In this document: one piece after another, positions 22,954 to 33,124 of the stretch
How the letters are laid out: every line of letters starts with the position of its first letter
Numbering within the stretch: the first letter of the stretch is position 1
From: Ornithodoros turicata
Lineage: Eukaryota; Arthropoda; Arachnida; Ixodida; Argasidae
DNA length: 64,000 nucleotides
Assembly: GCF_037126465.1 (NCBI RefSeq)
Contig: NC_088201.1
Span: 139,378,376 to 139,442,375, forward strand
Direction of reading: 5' to 3'
Translations under genes and position numbers: made by a program
Notes under the pieces: model-generated
Told to the model about the DNA's origin: nothing
The model's input: the letters and a program-made list of their open reading frames with translations, nothing else
Database searches by the model: none

Positions 22954-25702
22954 CTAAGCAGATAAGTTTCTTATTGTTAACAGTACACCGGGGTCCTCGT
23001 TTATGATAGATTGGAATTTGTAGATAAGGTAAGATTCGCGCTGTTCTCGGCACCGGTCGGAACTGAAGTTTGTTTGAAGAAGGAAAATTGAAACATCGTT
23101 AATTGAATGCCCTGGCTGGCTAAAATGGCGTGAAACTGGAAGATTCGGTTTTTTCGTCACGTCCGATCGGTGATTGTTAAATCTGATTCTGAATGCGGTT
23201 TTTGTCTGGCCCACGTACTGTGCTTGGCATGCGTTACATTGAAGGAGATAGATAACGTTGGACGAATTACAGTATAGGTTTGCTCTAATTGTCACTCTGA
23301 AGTGAGAACTAGTACTTTCGGCTATGGTGGTGTTTTGCATTGATTTGCATATTTGACATCTGCGGCCTTCACATGGGTGACAACCCATTGGTGAATCATT
23401 TGGTTCGTTGATTTTAGAATGAACTAAGCTATCTAGCAGATTGCGTGCGCGCCTGTAGGTGACACGAGGTGCCTGCGGAAAAATTTCCTTTGTGCGCTCG
23501 GATTGCTGAAGTATGCTATAGTGTCGATTCAGTATACCCTTAATGTTTGGGATATTTCCAGCAAATGTTACGATCAGGTTGATAGCGTCCTCTTTTGTGC
23601 TATTTTTTCGCGTACCGAATAGTGACTGGCGCTCTATTTTTCGGGCCCTGTTGAGAGCGTCTTTCACAAGGTTCGGTGGAAAATGGCGGTCAACGAATGT
23701 TTGTTGCAACTGATTTAGATTCCTGTCAAGATCGTCATCGTTCGAGCAGATTTTCCTGTACCGAAGGGCTTGGCTGTAAGGGATGGCAAGCTTTGTATGC
23801 CGTGGGTGACAGCTGTGAAAGGACAAATACTGTTGGGAGTCAGTGGGCTTCCGGAATAGGTCGGTGCTTAGAACTCCGTCTTGTAGTCTTACCTGAACAT
23901 CTAGGAAGTTAACAGTTGCAGTTGAATACGTGTGGGTGAACTTAATAGTGGGATGAAATTGGTTGAGATCATTTATGAATTCTATGAGGTCCCTTTCTGA
24001 ATGTGGCCAGATCATAAATATATCATCCAGGTAGCGTTTGTAAAGTGCCGGCTTTCGCTCACGTCCTTCCAGAAATTTTTCTTCCAAAGTTCCCATGAAT
24101 ATATTTGCATAAGTAGGCGCCATTTTAGTGCCCATAGCCGTGCCGCTGATTTGGAGGTAGTGCTGACTGTCAAATTCGAAGTTATTGTTTTTAAGGATTA
24201 GGTTTACTAGCTTGGACAGGGCAAGTGGGTCGATAGGACTGTGTCCGGCGTATCTAGAAAAAGCTGTCTCAACTGCAATAATGCCGTCATCGTGGGGAAT
24301 ATTAGTGTAGAGGGACGAGACATCTAATGTAACTAGGAAACTTGATGTGGGGGGGCTGGCACTGATTTAGTATTTGAAGGAAATGGTTAGTGTCCTTGAT
24401 GTAGGACGGTAGTTGAGGGGGTATGTCCTTGAGGACGTGATCTACAAAGCTGGATATCTTTTCTGTGGCTGTACCATTGCAAGACACAATTGGCCTGCCA
24501 GGGTTTCCTTCTTTATGAATCTTTGGCAGCATGTAGAACCTGCCCGGTGTGGAATTTCGGGGAAGAAGGTATTCGTAGAGCGTCGCGTCGATCTCTTTCT
24601 TACTTTTTAGGGCTTTTAGTTCTTTCGTGATGCTCGCAACAATTCGTTCCGTGGGGTCGGCGTCCAGATTTTCATAAAATGAAGTGCAACTCAATTGTCG
24701 CAGACCCTCGTTAATATAATCTTGCCTATTCATTACAACAATTGCGCCACCCTTATCTGCTCTTTTGATAACAATTTCCTTACAATGCTTGAGTTCAGAA
24801 AGACTCTGTTGTTCTACTGGGGTCAAAGTTGACTTGGGACTGCGGCTAGAAGACGCGTTGTATGCGGTAATGATATCTTTCTGGACAGCTTTTGTGTACA
24901 TATCGAGAGCTCTGTCGCGGTTGGGTTCTGGGATAAATTGAGACGGTTGTCTGAAGGGGTTAGCATTGTGACCGGGCTTTTCATGAAAATATTCTTTAAG
25001 ACGCATACGCCGAGCGAAGTTGTCCAAATCCAAATGAAGTTGATATTCGTTTACGTAACTGGTGTTGGGACAGAACGAGAGACCACGGTTAAGGAGGGAG
25101 AGCTCCGATTCGGTAAGTGAGTGGGACGATAGGTTAACTACATTATGAGATGGGACGAGTGAGCTTGCGCGAGCTGGGGGGTCTGTACAATTGTCTTGGG
25201 AACAATGGGGTAAAGCCCTTGCACTGGGAGACCGAGACTCTGTGTCACATTCCGTTAAGAGATTAGGATCAATATTGTCTCTGGTTAGTTTTTTACGTTT
25301 GGTTGTCAGGATGTTGTTTTCTTTTTTTCTGGTGAATTGTGACAATTCAGAACGGTGACTATCTGATAAGCTAACTGTTTCGTTAATGACCTGCGCTTCG
25401 CGTGCAAGCTCCTCATTTACTTCTTCGCAGTGGGATATCAAGATATCAATTAATGTAGAGGAAGTACTATGTAGAATGCTGTTCCACCTCTCCTGAAGTT
25501 GGTCATTGAGGGGAAAAGTTGGTTTAAGATTGATCACCAGCCCTTTGGGAATTTTGTTCTCCGATTTATAGAGTTGCATAGCATCGCGATGAGATTTGTA
25601 TCGCACGCATTTATCACTGATCTCTCTTAGTCTAAAGGACGCCCTGGCACTAGGAGATGGCTCGGTACTAAGGTCAGAAGAAGTACTCTCACCGTCGGTC
25701 AG
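22954..25702 (-). pseudogene. PLE-B ORF2: reverse transcriptase / GIY-YIG endonuclease with N-terminal extension
   Basis: Minus strand. The frame is open from 25702, just after the ORF1 stop, down to 24302 (434 codons from the GTG at 25606), then shifts at a 7-G run (24349-24355) into the frame ending at 22954. Order: a basic N-terminal domain (LVINLKPTFPLND), NFARRMRLKEYFHEKP, GGAIVVMN, MLPKIHKEGNPGRPIVS, motif A SLYTNIP, motif B GTAMGTKMAPTYANIFM, motif C YLDDIFMIW, FLDVQ, Cys linker GCHPCEGRRCQIC, and GIY-YIG (NVIYLLQC, QAQYVGQT, RIRFNNH). It is essentially complete apart from one homopolymer indel, so it is a young copy. Confidence 0.9.
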
Positions 25703-26425
25703 TCAATCCTGGTGCTGGCGGCTCGGCATGCGTTGAGGGCGTCGTTGATCCAAGGAAGCTGCTTCTTGCAGTGTGGGCCACGCGGGATCGGGGAACACGG
25801 GAACGTGGGCACGGCGCTGCGGCAGGTGTCGGAGCAGGCGAGGTACCAAGTCCTGGAGATGGCGGCAGATAGTCGTCACTCCCTCGAAGCTCGGGTGGAG
25901 GCCGTCCGCCGCGAGGACTTGGCTCGGGTGTCGTCGATGGAATCCGTGGTCCAGGTAGCACAGGTCGCGTGACTGTTGGCAGAGTTTCACGAGTAGTCGA
26001 TTGAAGCTGAAGGCACGTGGGTTGCACTGGTACCCCCTGCGCCTGTCAACAAAAGGTCGGCGTCGGTTATGGGATCGAGGGAGCACGAGGGTACAAACGC
26101 CCAGTTCGATGCCTCCGCGGGAGCGGATCCTCTCAAGTAGCTGTCGGTAGTGGGACATGGCCAATCTGGGGTCTGACAGCGGCATGTCGTTGGTCCCACA
26201 GTGTAGGACCACGACACGTACACTGGCAGGCAGCAGGTCCACCTCCTCGATGAAGTCTAGGATCCGCCCTCCGCTACGGGACACGAACATCGTGGGCGCC
26301 GATCGAGACCTGGGATCGAAATGATGGTAAAGGTATTTAGTTTGGGAATCTCCAAGGACAGCAATAGTAGGTGCATAAAGGGGATACTTCCTTTGAATCC
26401 TCGGTCTGTCACTCCTGGCGGCCAT
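25703..26425 (-). CDS. PLE-B ORF1: SGNH/GDSL-type hydrolase domain protein (240 aa)
   Basis: Minus-strand ORF from ATG at 26423-26425 to TGA at 25703-25705. SGNH blocks are visible in order: IAVLGDSQTKYL (block I Ser), VVVLHCGTNDM (block III, G-x-N-D) and AADGLHPSFEG (block V Asp and His). The full Ser-Asp-His set is therefore present, and the family predicts an esterase or lipid-hydrolase-like fold. It lies inside PLE-B between the 5' pseudo-LTR and ORF2, in the same orientation and the same frame as ORF2, separated only by this TGA. Esterase domains are known in ORF1 of CR1-type LINEs; I do not know of one in a PLE. The upstream open frame (to 26566) comes from a tandem duplication. Confidence 0.8.
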   Translation of the reverse strand: MAARSDRPRIQRKYPLYAPTIAVLGDSQTKYLYHHFDPRSRSAPTMFVSRSGGRILDFIEEVDLLPASVRVVVLHCGTNDMPLSDPRLAMSHYRQLLERIRSRGGIELGVCTLVLPRSHNRRRPFVDRRRGYQCNPRAFSFNRLLVKLCQQSRDLCYLDHGFHRRHPSQVLAADGLHPSFEGVTTICRHLQDLVPRLLRHLPQRRAHVPVFPDPAWPTLQEAASLDQRRPQRMPSRQHQD

Positions 26426-26790
26426 CGTGGAAGAATATACTGGAAGAATCGATGCCTCCGCGGGAGCGGATCCTCTCAAGTAGCTGTCGGTAGTGGGACA
26501 TGGCCAATCTGGGGTCTGACAGCGGCATGTCGTTGGTCCCACAGTGTAGGACCACGACACGTACACTGGCAGGCAGCAGGTCCACCTCCTCGATGAAGTC
26601 TAGGATCCGCCCTCCGCTACGGGACACGAACATCGTGGGCGCCGATCGAGACCTGGGATCGAAATGATGGTAAAGGTATTTAGTTTGGGAATCTCCAAGG
26701 ACAGCAATAGTAGGTGCATAAAGGGGATACTTCCTTTGAATCCTCGGTCTGTCACTCCTGGCGGCCATCGTGGAAGAATATACTGGAAGA
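26105..26790. repeat. Tandem duplication of about 340 bp across the start of PLE-B ORF1
   Basis: The segment starting at TCGATGCCTCCGCGGGAGCG (26105) and ending at ACTGGAAGAA (26445) is repeated directly at 26446-26790 with almost no change. It includes the start codon, the GDS block and the GTND block, giving a second truncated hydrolase start (26409-26768, 119 codons) upstream of the full ORF. Confidence 0.88.
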
Positions 26791-26817
26791 AAGGGGTTCG
26801 GGCGACCGCGAAATTAA

Positions 26818-27158
26818 ATAGGTACTAACAAAATATGAGGCAGACAACGAAGATGTAGGAAGTAGAAAAAGGGGGAGTTATTTATTTACTAGTGGAAAGT
26901 TAAGGGGGAAGTCAACGTTGCGGCGGAAGCTCCGCCTTCGTCAGGACTGAAGAATGACAAATGACACTTGGAGTTTTATACAGTGCTACAATGACGTCAC
27001 AATCGGGGGGTCCCGCCACCTGGCGGCCGTCAGCAGGTCAAGTACAAGGAAGTGGTTGAGTTATGTCCGGTGAAGAGGTCATAGTCCGGGAGGTGGGATG
27101 GAATCCAAGGGCTGTGGACTGTTGTTCTGCAAAGAAAAGGGGAACAAGCAGCAGTACA
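26818..27158 (-). repeat. PLE-B 5' pseudo-LTR
   Basis: Direct-orientation twin of 22612-22953, carrying the same CTGACGA and stem II block (about 26911-26944) with GCAA instead of GAAA. It marks the upstream end of the minus-strand element. Its last bases (near 27158) join abruptly to the inverted copy. Confidence 0.85.
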
Positions 27159-27915
27159 CTTGCAACAAACATTCGTTGACCGCCATTTTCCACCGAACCT
27201 TGTGAAAGACGCTCTCAACAGGGCCCGAAAAATAGAGCGCCAGTCACTATTCGGTACGCGAAAAAATAGCACAAAAGAGGACGCTATCAACCTGATCGTA
27301 ACATTTGCTGGAAATATCCCAAACATTAAGGGTATACTGAATCGACACTATAGCATACTTCAGCAATCCGAGCGCACAAAGGAAATTTTTCCGCAGGCAC
27401 CTCGTGTCACCTACAGGCGCGCACGCAATCTGCTAGATAGCTTAGTTCATTCTAAAATCAACGAACCAAATGATTCACCAATGGGTTGTCACCCATGTGA
27501 AGGCCGCAGATTTCAAATATGCAAATCAATGCAAAACACCACCATAGCCGAAAGTACTAGTTCTCACTTCAGAGTGACAATTAGAGCAAACCTAGACTGT
27601 AATTCGTCCAACGTTATCTATCTCCTTCAATGTAACGCATGCCAAGCACAGTACGTGGGCCAGACAAAAACCGCATTCAGAATCAGATTTAACAATCACC
27701 GATCGGACGTGACGAAAAAACCGAATCTTCCAGTTTCACGCCATTTTAGCCAGCCAGGGCATTCAATTAACGATGTTTCAATTTTCCTTCTTCAAACAAA
27801 CTTCAGTTCCGACCGGTGCCGAGAACAGCGCGAATCTTACCTTATCTACAAATTCCAATCTATCATAAACGAGGACCCCGGTGTACTGTCAACAATAAGA
27901 AACTTATCTGCTTAG
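27159..27915 (+). pseudogene. PLE-B inverted 5'-truncated copy (linker and GIY-YIG endonuclease)
   Basis: Open plus-strand frame of 251 codons equivalent to the C-terminal 250 residues of ORF2, starting at QQTFVDRHFPPNLV with no RT core. It keeps the Cys linker, with one Cys changed (GCHPCEGRRFQIC), and an intact GIY-YIG (NVIYLLQC, QAQYVGQT). It is joined head-on to the 5' pseudo-LTR of the full copy and followed by its own 3' pseudo-LTR (27916-28258), where the hammerhead left core reads ATGACGA (28134-28140). Confidence 0.88.
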
Positions 27916-28289
27916 ATAGTGTACTGCTGCTTGTTCCCCTTTTCTTTGCAGAACAACAGTCCACAGCCCTTGGATTCCATCCCACCTCCCGGACTATGAC
28001 CTCTTCACCGGACATGACTCAACCACTTCCTTGTACTTGACCTGCTGACGGCCGCCAGGTGGCGGGACCCCCCGATTGTGACGTCATTGTAGCACTGTAT
28101 AAAACTCCAAGTGTCATTTGTCATTCTTCAGTCATGACGAAGGCGGAGCTTCCGCCGCAACGTTGACTTCCCCCTTAACTTTCCACTAGTAAATAAATAA
28201 CTCCGCCTTTTTCTACTTCCTACATCTTCGTTGTCTGCCTCATATTTTGTTAGTACCTGTTTAATTTCGCGGTCGCCCGAACCCCTTTC

Positions 28290-28294
28290 TTCCA

Positions 28295-28333
<39 letters not shown>

Positions 28334-28436
28334 TTTTAATAAACCCCTTTTTTGTTACTTCCCCTACTTTCGTCTTCTGTCTCCCATTTATTTCAACTAT
28401 AATTACGTAGCCGTCCGATCCAACTCCAACTTCTCA

Positions 28437-28468
<32 letters not shown>
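28290..28468. repeat. (TA)n tracts at the outer end of PLE-B
   Basis: TA runs at about 28297-28331 and 28439-28468, the first right after the GGGTTCGG-type block that also closes the upstream side of the element (26790-26817). Confidence 0.9.
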
Positions 28469-28469
<1 letters not shown>

Positions 28470-28471
<2 letters not shown>

Positions 28472-29015
28472 AAAAACATGCTCACACTTAGCTTGGGCAC
28501 CCTGTATAAAAAACCTTTCTACCACGTTTCGTTCCCGAAAGAGATGTCAGTAAAGTTAGGTAAGAGCAGAAAATTGCGTATGTTTGGTACGGCATGCCCC
28601 AGCCGCTGCAATCTTTACTGACGTCTCTCTCGACAGCGAAACGTGGTAGAAAGGTGCTTTATATATTGCACGATAGAGGAAAGATTGGACATTAAAAATA
28701 AGCTTTGAATATCCGAACTGCCGCGGAGGAGCGCTAAAATATGTGCAATTTTATCTGCTGACTTTGGCATATTTTCTTCGTCGTCCTGTTGAAGTGTGAA
28801 AGTGTGACTATTCCCAAACCATACGGGTATATAGTGTCAGGACTTTACGTGAGCCAGCTGTGAGGGTTGTGACGCGAATTAAATGTCATCAGTAGGGCTG
28901 CAAAGACGCGAGAAAAAAATCACGTCGCGAAGACAGCGACGCCTTACCCCCTTCCAGCCGTGAACTGACTAATCATAGGAAGCTCCGGATACCTGCTTTC
29001 GTCTTCACTAAAACG
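28470..29015 (-). repeat. Third copy of the dispersed repeat, interrupted by a hairpin element
   Basis: Reverse complement of 15295-15640 (28660-29015) plus the CAGGGTGCCC edge (about 28478-28503). Between them sits a 150 bp foldback sequence (28508-28657) whose arms (ACCTTTCTACCACGTTTCG, and the complement at 28636-28656) pair over about 45 bp: a small hairpin MITE inserted at TA-rich sequence. Confidence 0.7.
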
Positions 29016-30477
29016 GAAACTTCGGAACGAAAATGGATTTCAAGCTTGCGGAATTCCCAGAATCATTGACACGGACTGAACACAGTTGCGAAATATCTCA
29101 CTTGGAAACGATGGTGGAATCATAAAAATGACCTTCGAAATTTTGAAAATTCTGGCTCCCACCGAACGTCGATGCAAGTACTTCTTCCTTTCTTTGCTCG
29201 GCCAACGTCACCGTGCATCTGTCGTACCGTTCCTGCGCTGTATTCCGACTTTCAGGGAAGCAAATGATCGTTGTTTCTTCCACTCTACATCTGAGTGATC
29301 TGATCCCCAACCTTCTGCATTATTTTTTCCGGGAATGTAAGGCAACGCCTACGACCAGCGTGGTATACTACTTGTCCGCTCCATGCAGGATGACGTAACG
29401 CTTTGGCCTTCCGAAAAGAAAGTGTTTGGGACTCCTCCCCACATTTCTGTTTCCGTTTGATTGCTCGCTTATTTGACGCATAATTCGACAAAAGACAAAA
29501 ATACAAAGACAGAAAGAGACAAAATTGATGGCAGGTCTACTGTGGATGTTATGCACCAACAACGATGCGCGGCATTTTTTTTCGCCGATCATTCCGAAGT
29601 ACCCCTTTAGGGTCGTTTCCTACGTACTTGTTTCACTGAAATAAAAAAAAATGTCACAGGTGGACCTTGGTCGATTTAAAATGGAATTACCCAATTAGAA
29701 TACGCGCTGCTGTTTCATTGCACACTGTCGACTGTGAAAGCACGCAGGATGCAATTTTACAGCGGCGTGGTATATCGAACCTCGCTTCAATCGCTCCCAT
29801 CTGTGAGGCGCCCACAAGACCGTTCCAACAGCGCCGAATGCAAAAAAATTGTATTTTTTACAAGTTTTATTTCAACCTTTTTTTTTACTTCTGTGGGTAA
29901 CTGACACCCCAAAAACTCTTGCGCCCAGGGTCACCGCCCCTACGGGCCCCCTCACGCTACGCCACTGGACCGCATGATTCTAATTGGGGGAAGTCATTTT
30001 TTTAATCAAAGTTCAATGACACGTTTTCTAGGACGCCCTGTAGTTGTTAGGCCAGTGTTGTGCATTCACGTAAGATAGTGGAGGAAATGGCGGGAAAGAA
30101 TGACCAACTGTGCAACATGTGAATCCTTACAGAGCAAAGACATCAAATCTCGTTTGAGAGGGTCATACGCGAAAACAATCAAAAAGAAGGGCTGGGGTGT
30201 GTTCGATCCTGTCAAGAGCTGCTTCTTCGACTGCTGCAGTCTGAAGTACATTTCACTCAACATTCACTACAACATTGTGAGGTATGCTGCATTTGATGGG
30301 AAACCTTGTGGCCTTAAGGTGAGTGATGACACTGTATAAGTTATAGGGAAATACTTGGCCTTGGGATTGGACGAACGAACCCAACGCCGCTTTTCGCAGT
30401 TGTTGGTGCTCTCAATCTTATGTCATGAATTTTTGCGGGTTCAGACCCCGTAGACCACGCCAGCAACTTGGTGAGTA
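29016..30477. other. Unassigned region with repeat edges
   Basis: No gene is supported. A block at 29669-29692 is shared, inverted, with 7051-7076. ACGCTACGCCACTGG (29952-29966) resembles a common transposon end. An ORF at 30100-30339 ends near a good splice-donor-like AAG/GTGAGT (30314-30322), but no domain is seen, so I do not call an exon. Confidence 0.35.
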
Positions 30478-31061
30478 CAGTGCTGGACAAAAGTTTACGG
30501 AACGCGCGAGCGGCGTATTTTCTCTGAGTATAGACAGCAGCGATGGAAGAGTGCGCTCTTGGCGACCCACCGTAATATAAATGGTTTTGTTCTTTTTCTT
30601 TTCTTTCGCTCTACTGCACCAAGCGTGAGTTGCTACGGTGGGAACGGAGTCTCTCCGCTATCGTCGAGATAACAGGGTGCTAAGATAAATTGAGGCATCA
30701 ACGGGCTGCAGTGACCCAGCTTTTTCTTTATCTCTTTTTTATTCGACAAAGACAGAAGAAACGAATGTGTATACTTCAACACAAACAAAAGCAGGAAGGA
30801 AGACACCATACTCTTTTAGTACTTGGTCGACCCCATTTTCGCAGCAATAACGGAGGCCATGCGCACAGACAAGGATGCGTATAGCCGATAGACAAGGTTC
30901 ATGTCCTCACGTAGTAAGGGCCACTCTGCTTCTGTAGATTCACACAGTGCATCTTTGCTTCTTGTGGGCGTCCTTCTCTTGCTTATTCTATTCTTCAGGA
31001 TTCCCCAGACGTTTTCGATAATATTTAAGTCCGGCCTCTGCGCCGGCCATGTCAGCTGCAT
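30478..31061 (-). pseudogene. Tc1/mariner element fragment with terminal repeat
   Basis: Minus-strand ORF 30816-31061 contains MQLTWPAQRPDLNIIENVWG followed by RISKRRTPTRSKDAL, the Tc1 transposase C-terminus with the final catalytic acid. The left edge reads CAGTGCTGGACAAAAGTTTA (30479-30498), the style of a Tc1 terminal inverted repeat. The N-terminal two thirds are missing. Confidence 0.8.
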
Positions 31062-31769
31062 TACGCAGAGGACATCAAGAGGGCGCTGCCCCCGGTTGCT
31101 CTGGATCGGTTATGATGAACCTGGTGTCCTCAATACCAATAAAAACATTTGAACACGAAGCCGTGCTACGGGGGCACTGTGTTCTCCATGCTTTCAGGTC
31201 CAATCTGTGGAAACTTCAGGCCCTGAGGTAACCGCAGGGCCTCAAGCTCTGACGCAACCTAAAGACCTCCGATGTCCCATAATACCTCAAGACCTCAGAC
31301 TCTGAGATAACCTCAGGAATTAGTTTCGATAGGGATAGACTAATAATGACGTACAGACGGATATTTTCAGCAAAATAATCTCTTCTTCAACCTTGTTAAC
31401 CTAGTCAAATCTAGCCGTATACGTTGCTTGCGAATTCAGATAATATGACGAACACAATATGGCACACAAGTAAGTACCTTGCCGACACTCTTAAAAACAT
31501 ACAACTCAACTTTTTGGAACTCAACTTTTTAGAATTAAGGGTTTCAAGGATACGAGACGTTTTCTTTGGTTGTGGCTAGTGACTAGCACTTCATTGACTA
31601 GTCACAAAGCATTTCAGGCCGCATAATGCAAGTTTTTGCTCCATGTGCCACACTGTATTTCAGTGAAGTAAAGATATCGATTGATTGACTATATTTTTAC
31701 TGATCGTCAGATGTTTGTTGGAGCGCTTTAACAACTTTCATTTTGTTCTGCCTCTTAAATATTTATATA
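31062..31769. other. Unassigned region
   Basis: A short CCTCAGG/CCTGAGG-rich stretch (31200-31320) is low-complexity. No gene is supported. Confidence 0.35.
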
Positions 31770-32335
31770 ATACATATATATTTATGGAATTGAAGATTAG
31801 TAAGTGCAAGCATCTGAGAATCTCTCGTTCCCGCGAACCATTCCCCGTAGCCGTATACAACACTAGCGGTGTGAACCTTGAAAGCGTATCGACGTTCAAG
31901 AACCTAGGTATCCACATATCTAACGTGTCATGGAAAACCCACGTAGCCCATATATGCGGTCAGGCAAACTCAACTCGTGGTGTCATTCATCGCTCGTTTC
32001 ATCAGGCGCCTACCAATGTGAAGCTTCATCTGTATAGATCACTCGTTCCCCAAACTCGAATATGCGGCACCAGTGTGGCACCCAGCTATTGATGACCTAG
32101 TGAAAATGATCGAATCAGTACAAAATACAGCTGCGCGCTTTATCCTATCAAATTACAACCGCACAACAAGTGTAACACACATGAAACTTTTACACTGCTC
32201 ACCTCTCTCGCATGGCTGTAAAATGTCCCGTCTCATCCTATTCAAAAAATATACTGCTACGATGATCCCGTTCTTTCGTCTTCCCCATCGTCTCCATTGT
32301 ACATTTCAGCACCACCAATTCTTTCTCTGACACAT
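31770..32335 (+). pseudogene. Non-LTR retrotransposon (LINE) RT C-terminal fragment
   Basis: A plus-strand frame (to 32092) contains KCKHLRISRS, FKNLGIHISNVSWKTHV, STRGVIHRSF and KLHLYRSLVP. After a shift near 32075 it continues WHPAIDDLVKMIESVQNTAARFIL. This run (thumb and post-RT segment, with the VW-P and IE-VQ-AARFI signatures) is typical of CR1/Jockey-like LINEs. The catalytic RT motifs are absent, so the fragment is inactive. Confidence 0.72.
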
Positions 32336-32608
32336 TTTTCATCCGCACATCTCCTGAATAGAATTGCCTATCGCGGAACGTTGTTAATATCCGCGACTCA
32401 TCCACCTTCAAGGACACACTCCATTATTTACTTCATCACCCTCCCCATTAACATCATGTAGTGTCAGTGTCCATTATACGTGTAACTACATTACACGTAT
32501 TGCTGATTGTTTTGTGTTACATTTGTATTTAGGGCAATTTATTCTTTGTTATATGCCTACCTGTGTGCCCCTTCCCTCTGCAATGCCTAACGGCCCCGAG
32601 GGTACTAT

Positions 32609-32611
<3 letters not shown>

Positions 32612-32673
<62 letters not shown>

Positions 32674-32693
32674 TATATATATATATATATATA
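32612..32693. repeat. (CA)n followed by (TA)n microsatellite
   Basis: About 29 CA units (32612-32669), then about ten TA units (32674-32693). The TA part directly abuts the outer end of PLE-C. Confidence 0.95.
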
Positions 32694-33124
32694 GGGTGAG
32701 GTAAAAGGATTGTCAAACGGCCACGAAGTTTTACAGAAGTTAAAAAAAAGACGCGGAAACAGATTTTAGGGAAGTTAAAAACACTAGTTTATTACATGGG
32801 GAGACGTTAAAAAGTAAAATGGGCAAGGGGTCGACGTTTCGACAGTGGCACTGTCTTCGTCAGGACAAAAGATGCGTAGCTGATTACACATTTCTTAAAT
32901 AGGTTTGCTACATGACGTCATAATCGGTACGGGCACGCCACAGGCGTTTGTCAGTGAGTCAGATTCGGGAATATTCCAGAAGGTCAAGTCCGGGTGGTGA
33001 TGTCATTCGCCGTAGGTCACTGTCCGCTTTGGGGAAAATTCCGGGCAGGGTGAGCGCTGCTTCTAACTTTGCTGAAAAAAAAGAAAAACAGAAGGGAAAC
33101 GAAAAGGAGGAAAGTGTAGCTCAT
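32694..33124 (-). repeat. PLE-C 3' region / pseudo-LTR
   Basis: Non-coding region downstream of the minus-strand PLE-C ORF, bounded by the (TA)n tract. It contains an intact minimal hammerhead (separate entry). Confidence 0.7.
32831..32863 (-). ncRNA. Minimal PLE-type hammerhead ribozyme, intact core (PLE-C)
   Basis: Minus strand: CTGACGA (32857-32863), stem II GACAGT/ACTGTC, GAAAC, then GTC and GAC. Every core base of CUGANGA...GAAA is present, with the one- to two-pair stem III (ACGU) typical of PLE hammerheads. GTC just before the core can pair with GAC after the cleavage site as the start of stem I. Confidence 0.78.

Noticed and set aside
24349..24355. Programmed frameshift in the PLE reverse transcriptase
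   Set aside because: PLE-A and PLE-B are broken at different points of the protein and other PLEs read through in one frame; random homopolymer indels explain it.
30100..30339. Host exon with splice donor
   Set aside because: Only a donor-like AAG/GTGAGT supports it; the 79-codon frame has no domain and no matching acceptor was found.
32514..32699. His/Thr/Ile-rich ORF
   Set aside because: It is translation of the (CA)n and (TA)n microsatellites.
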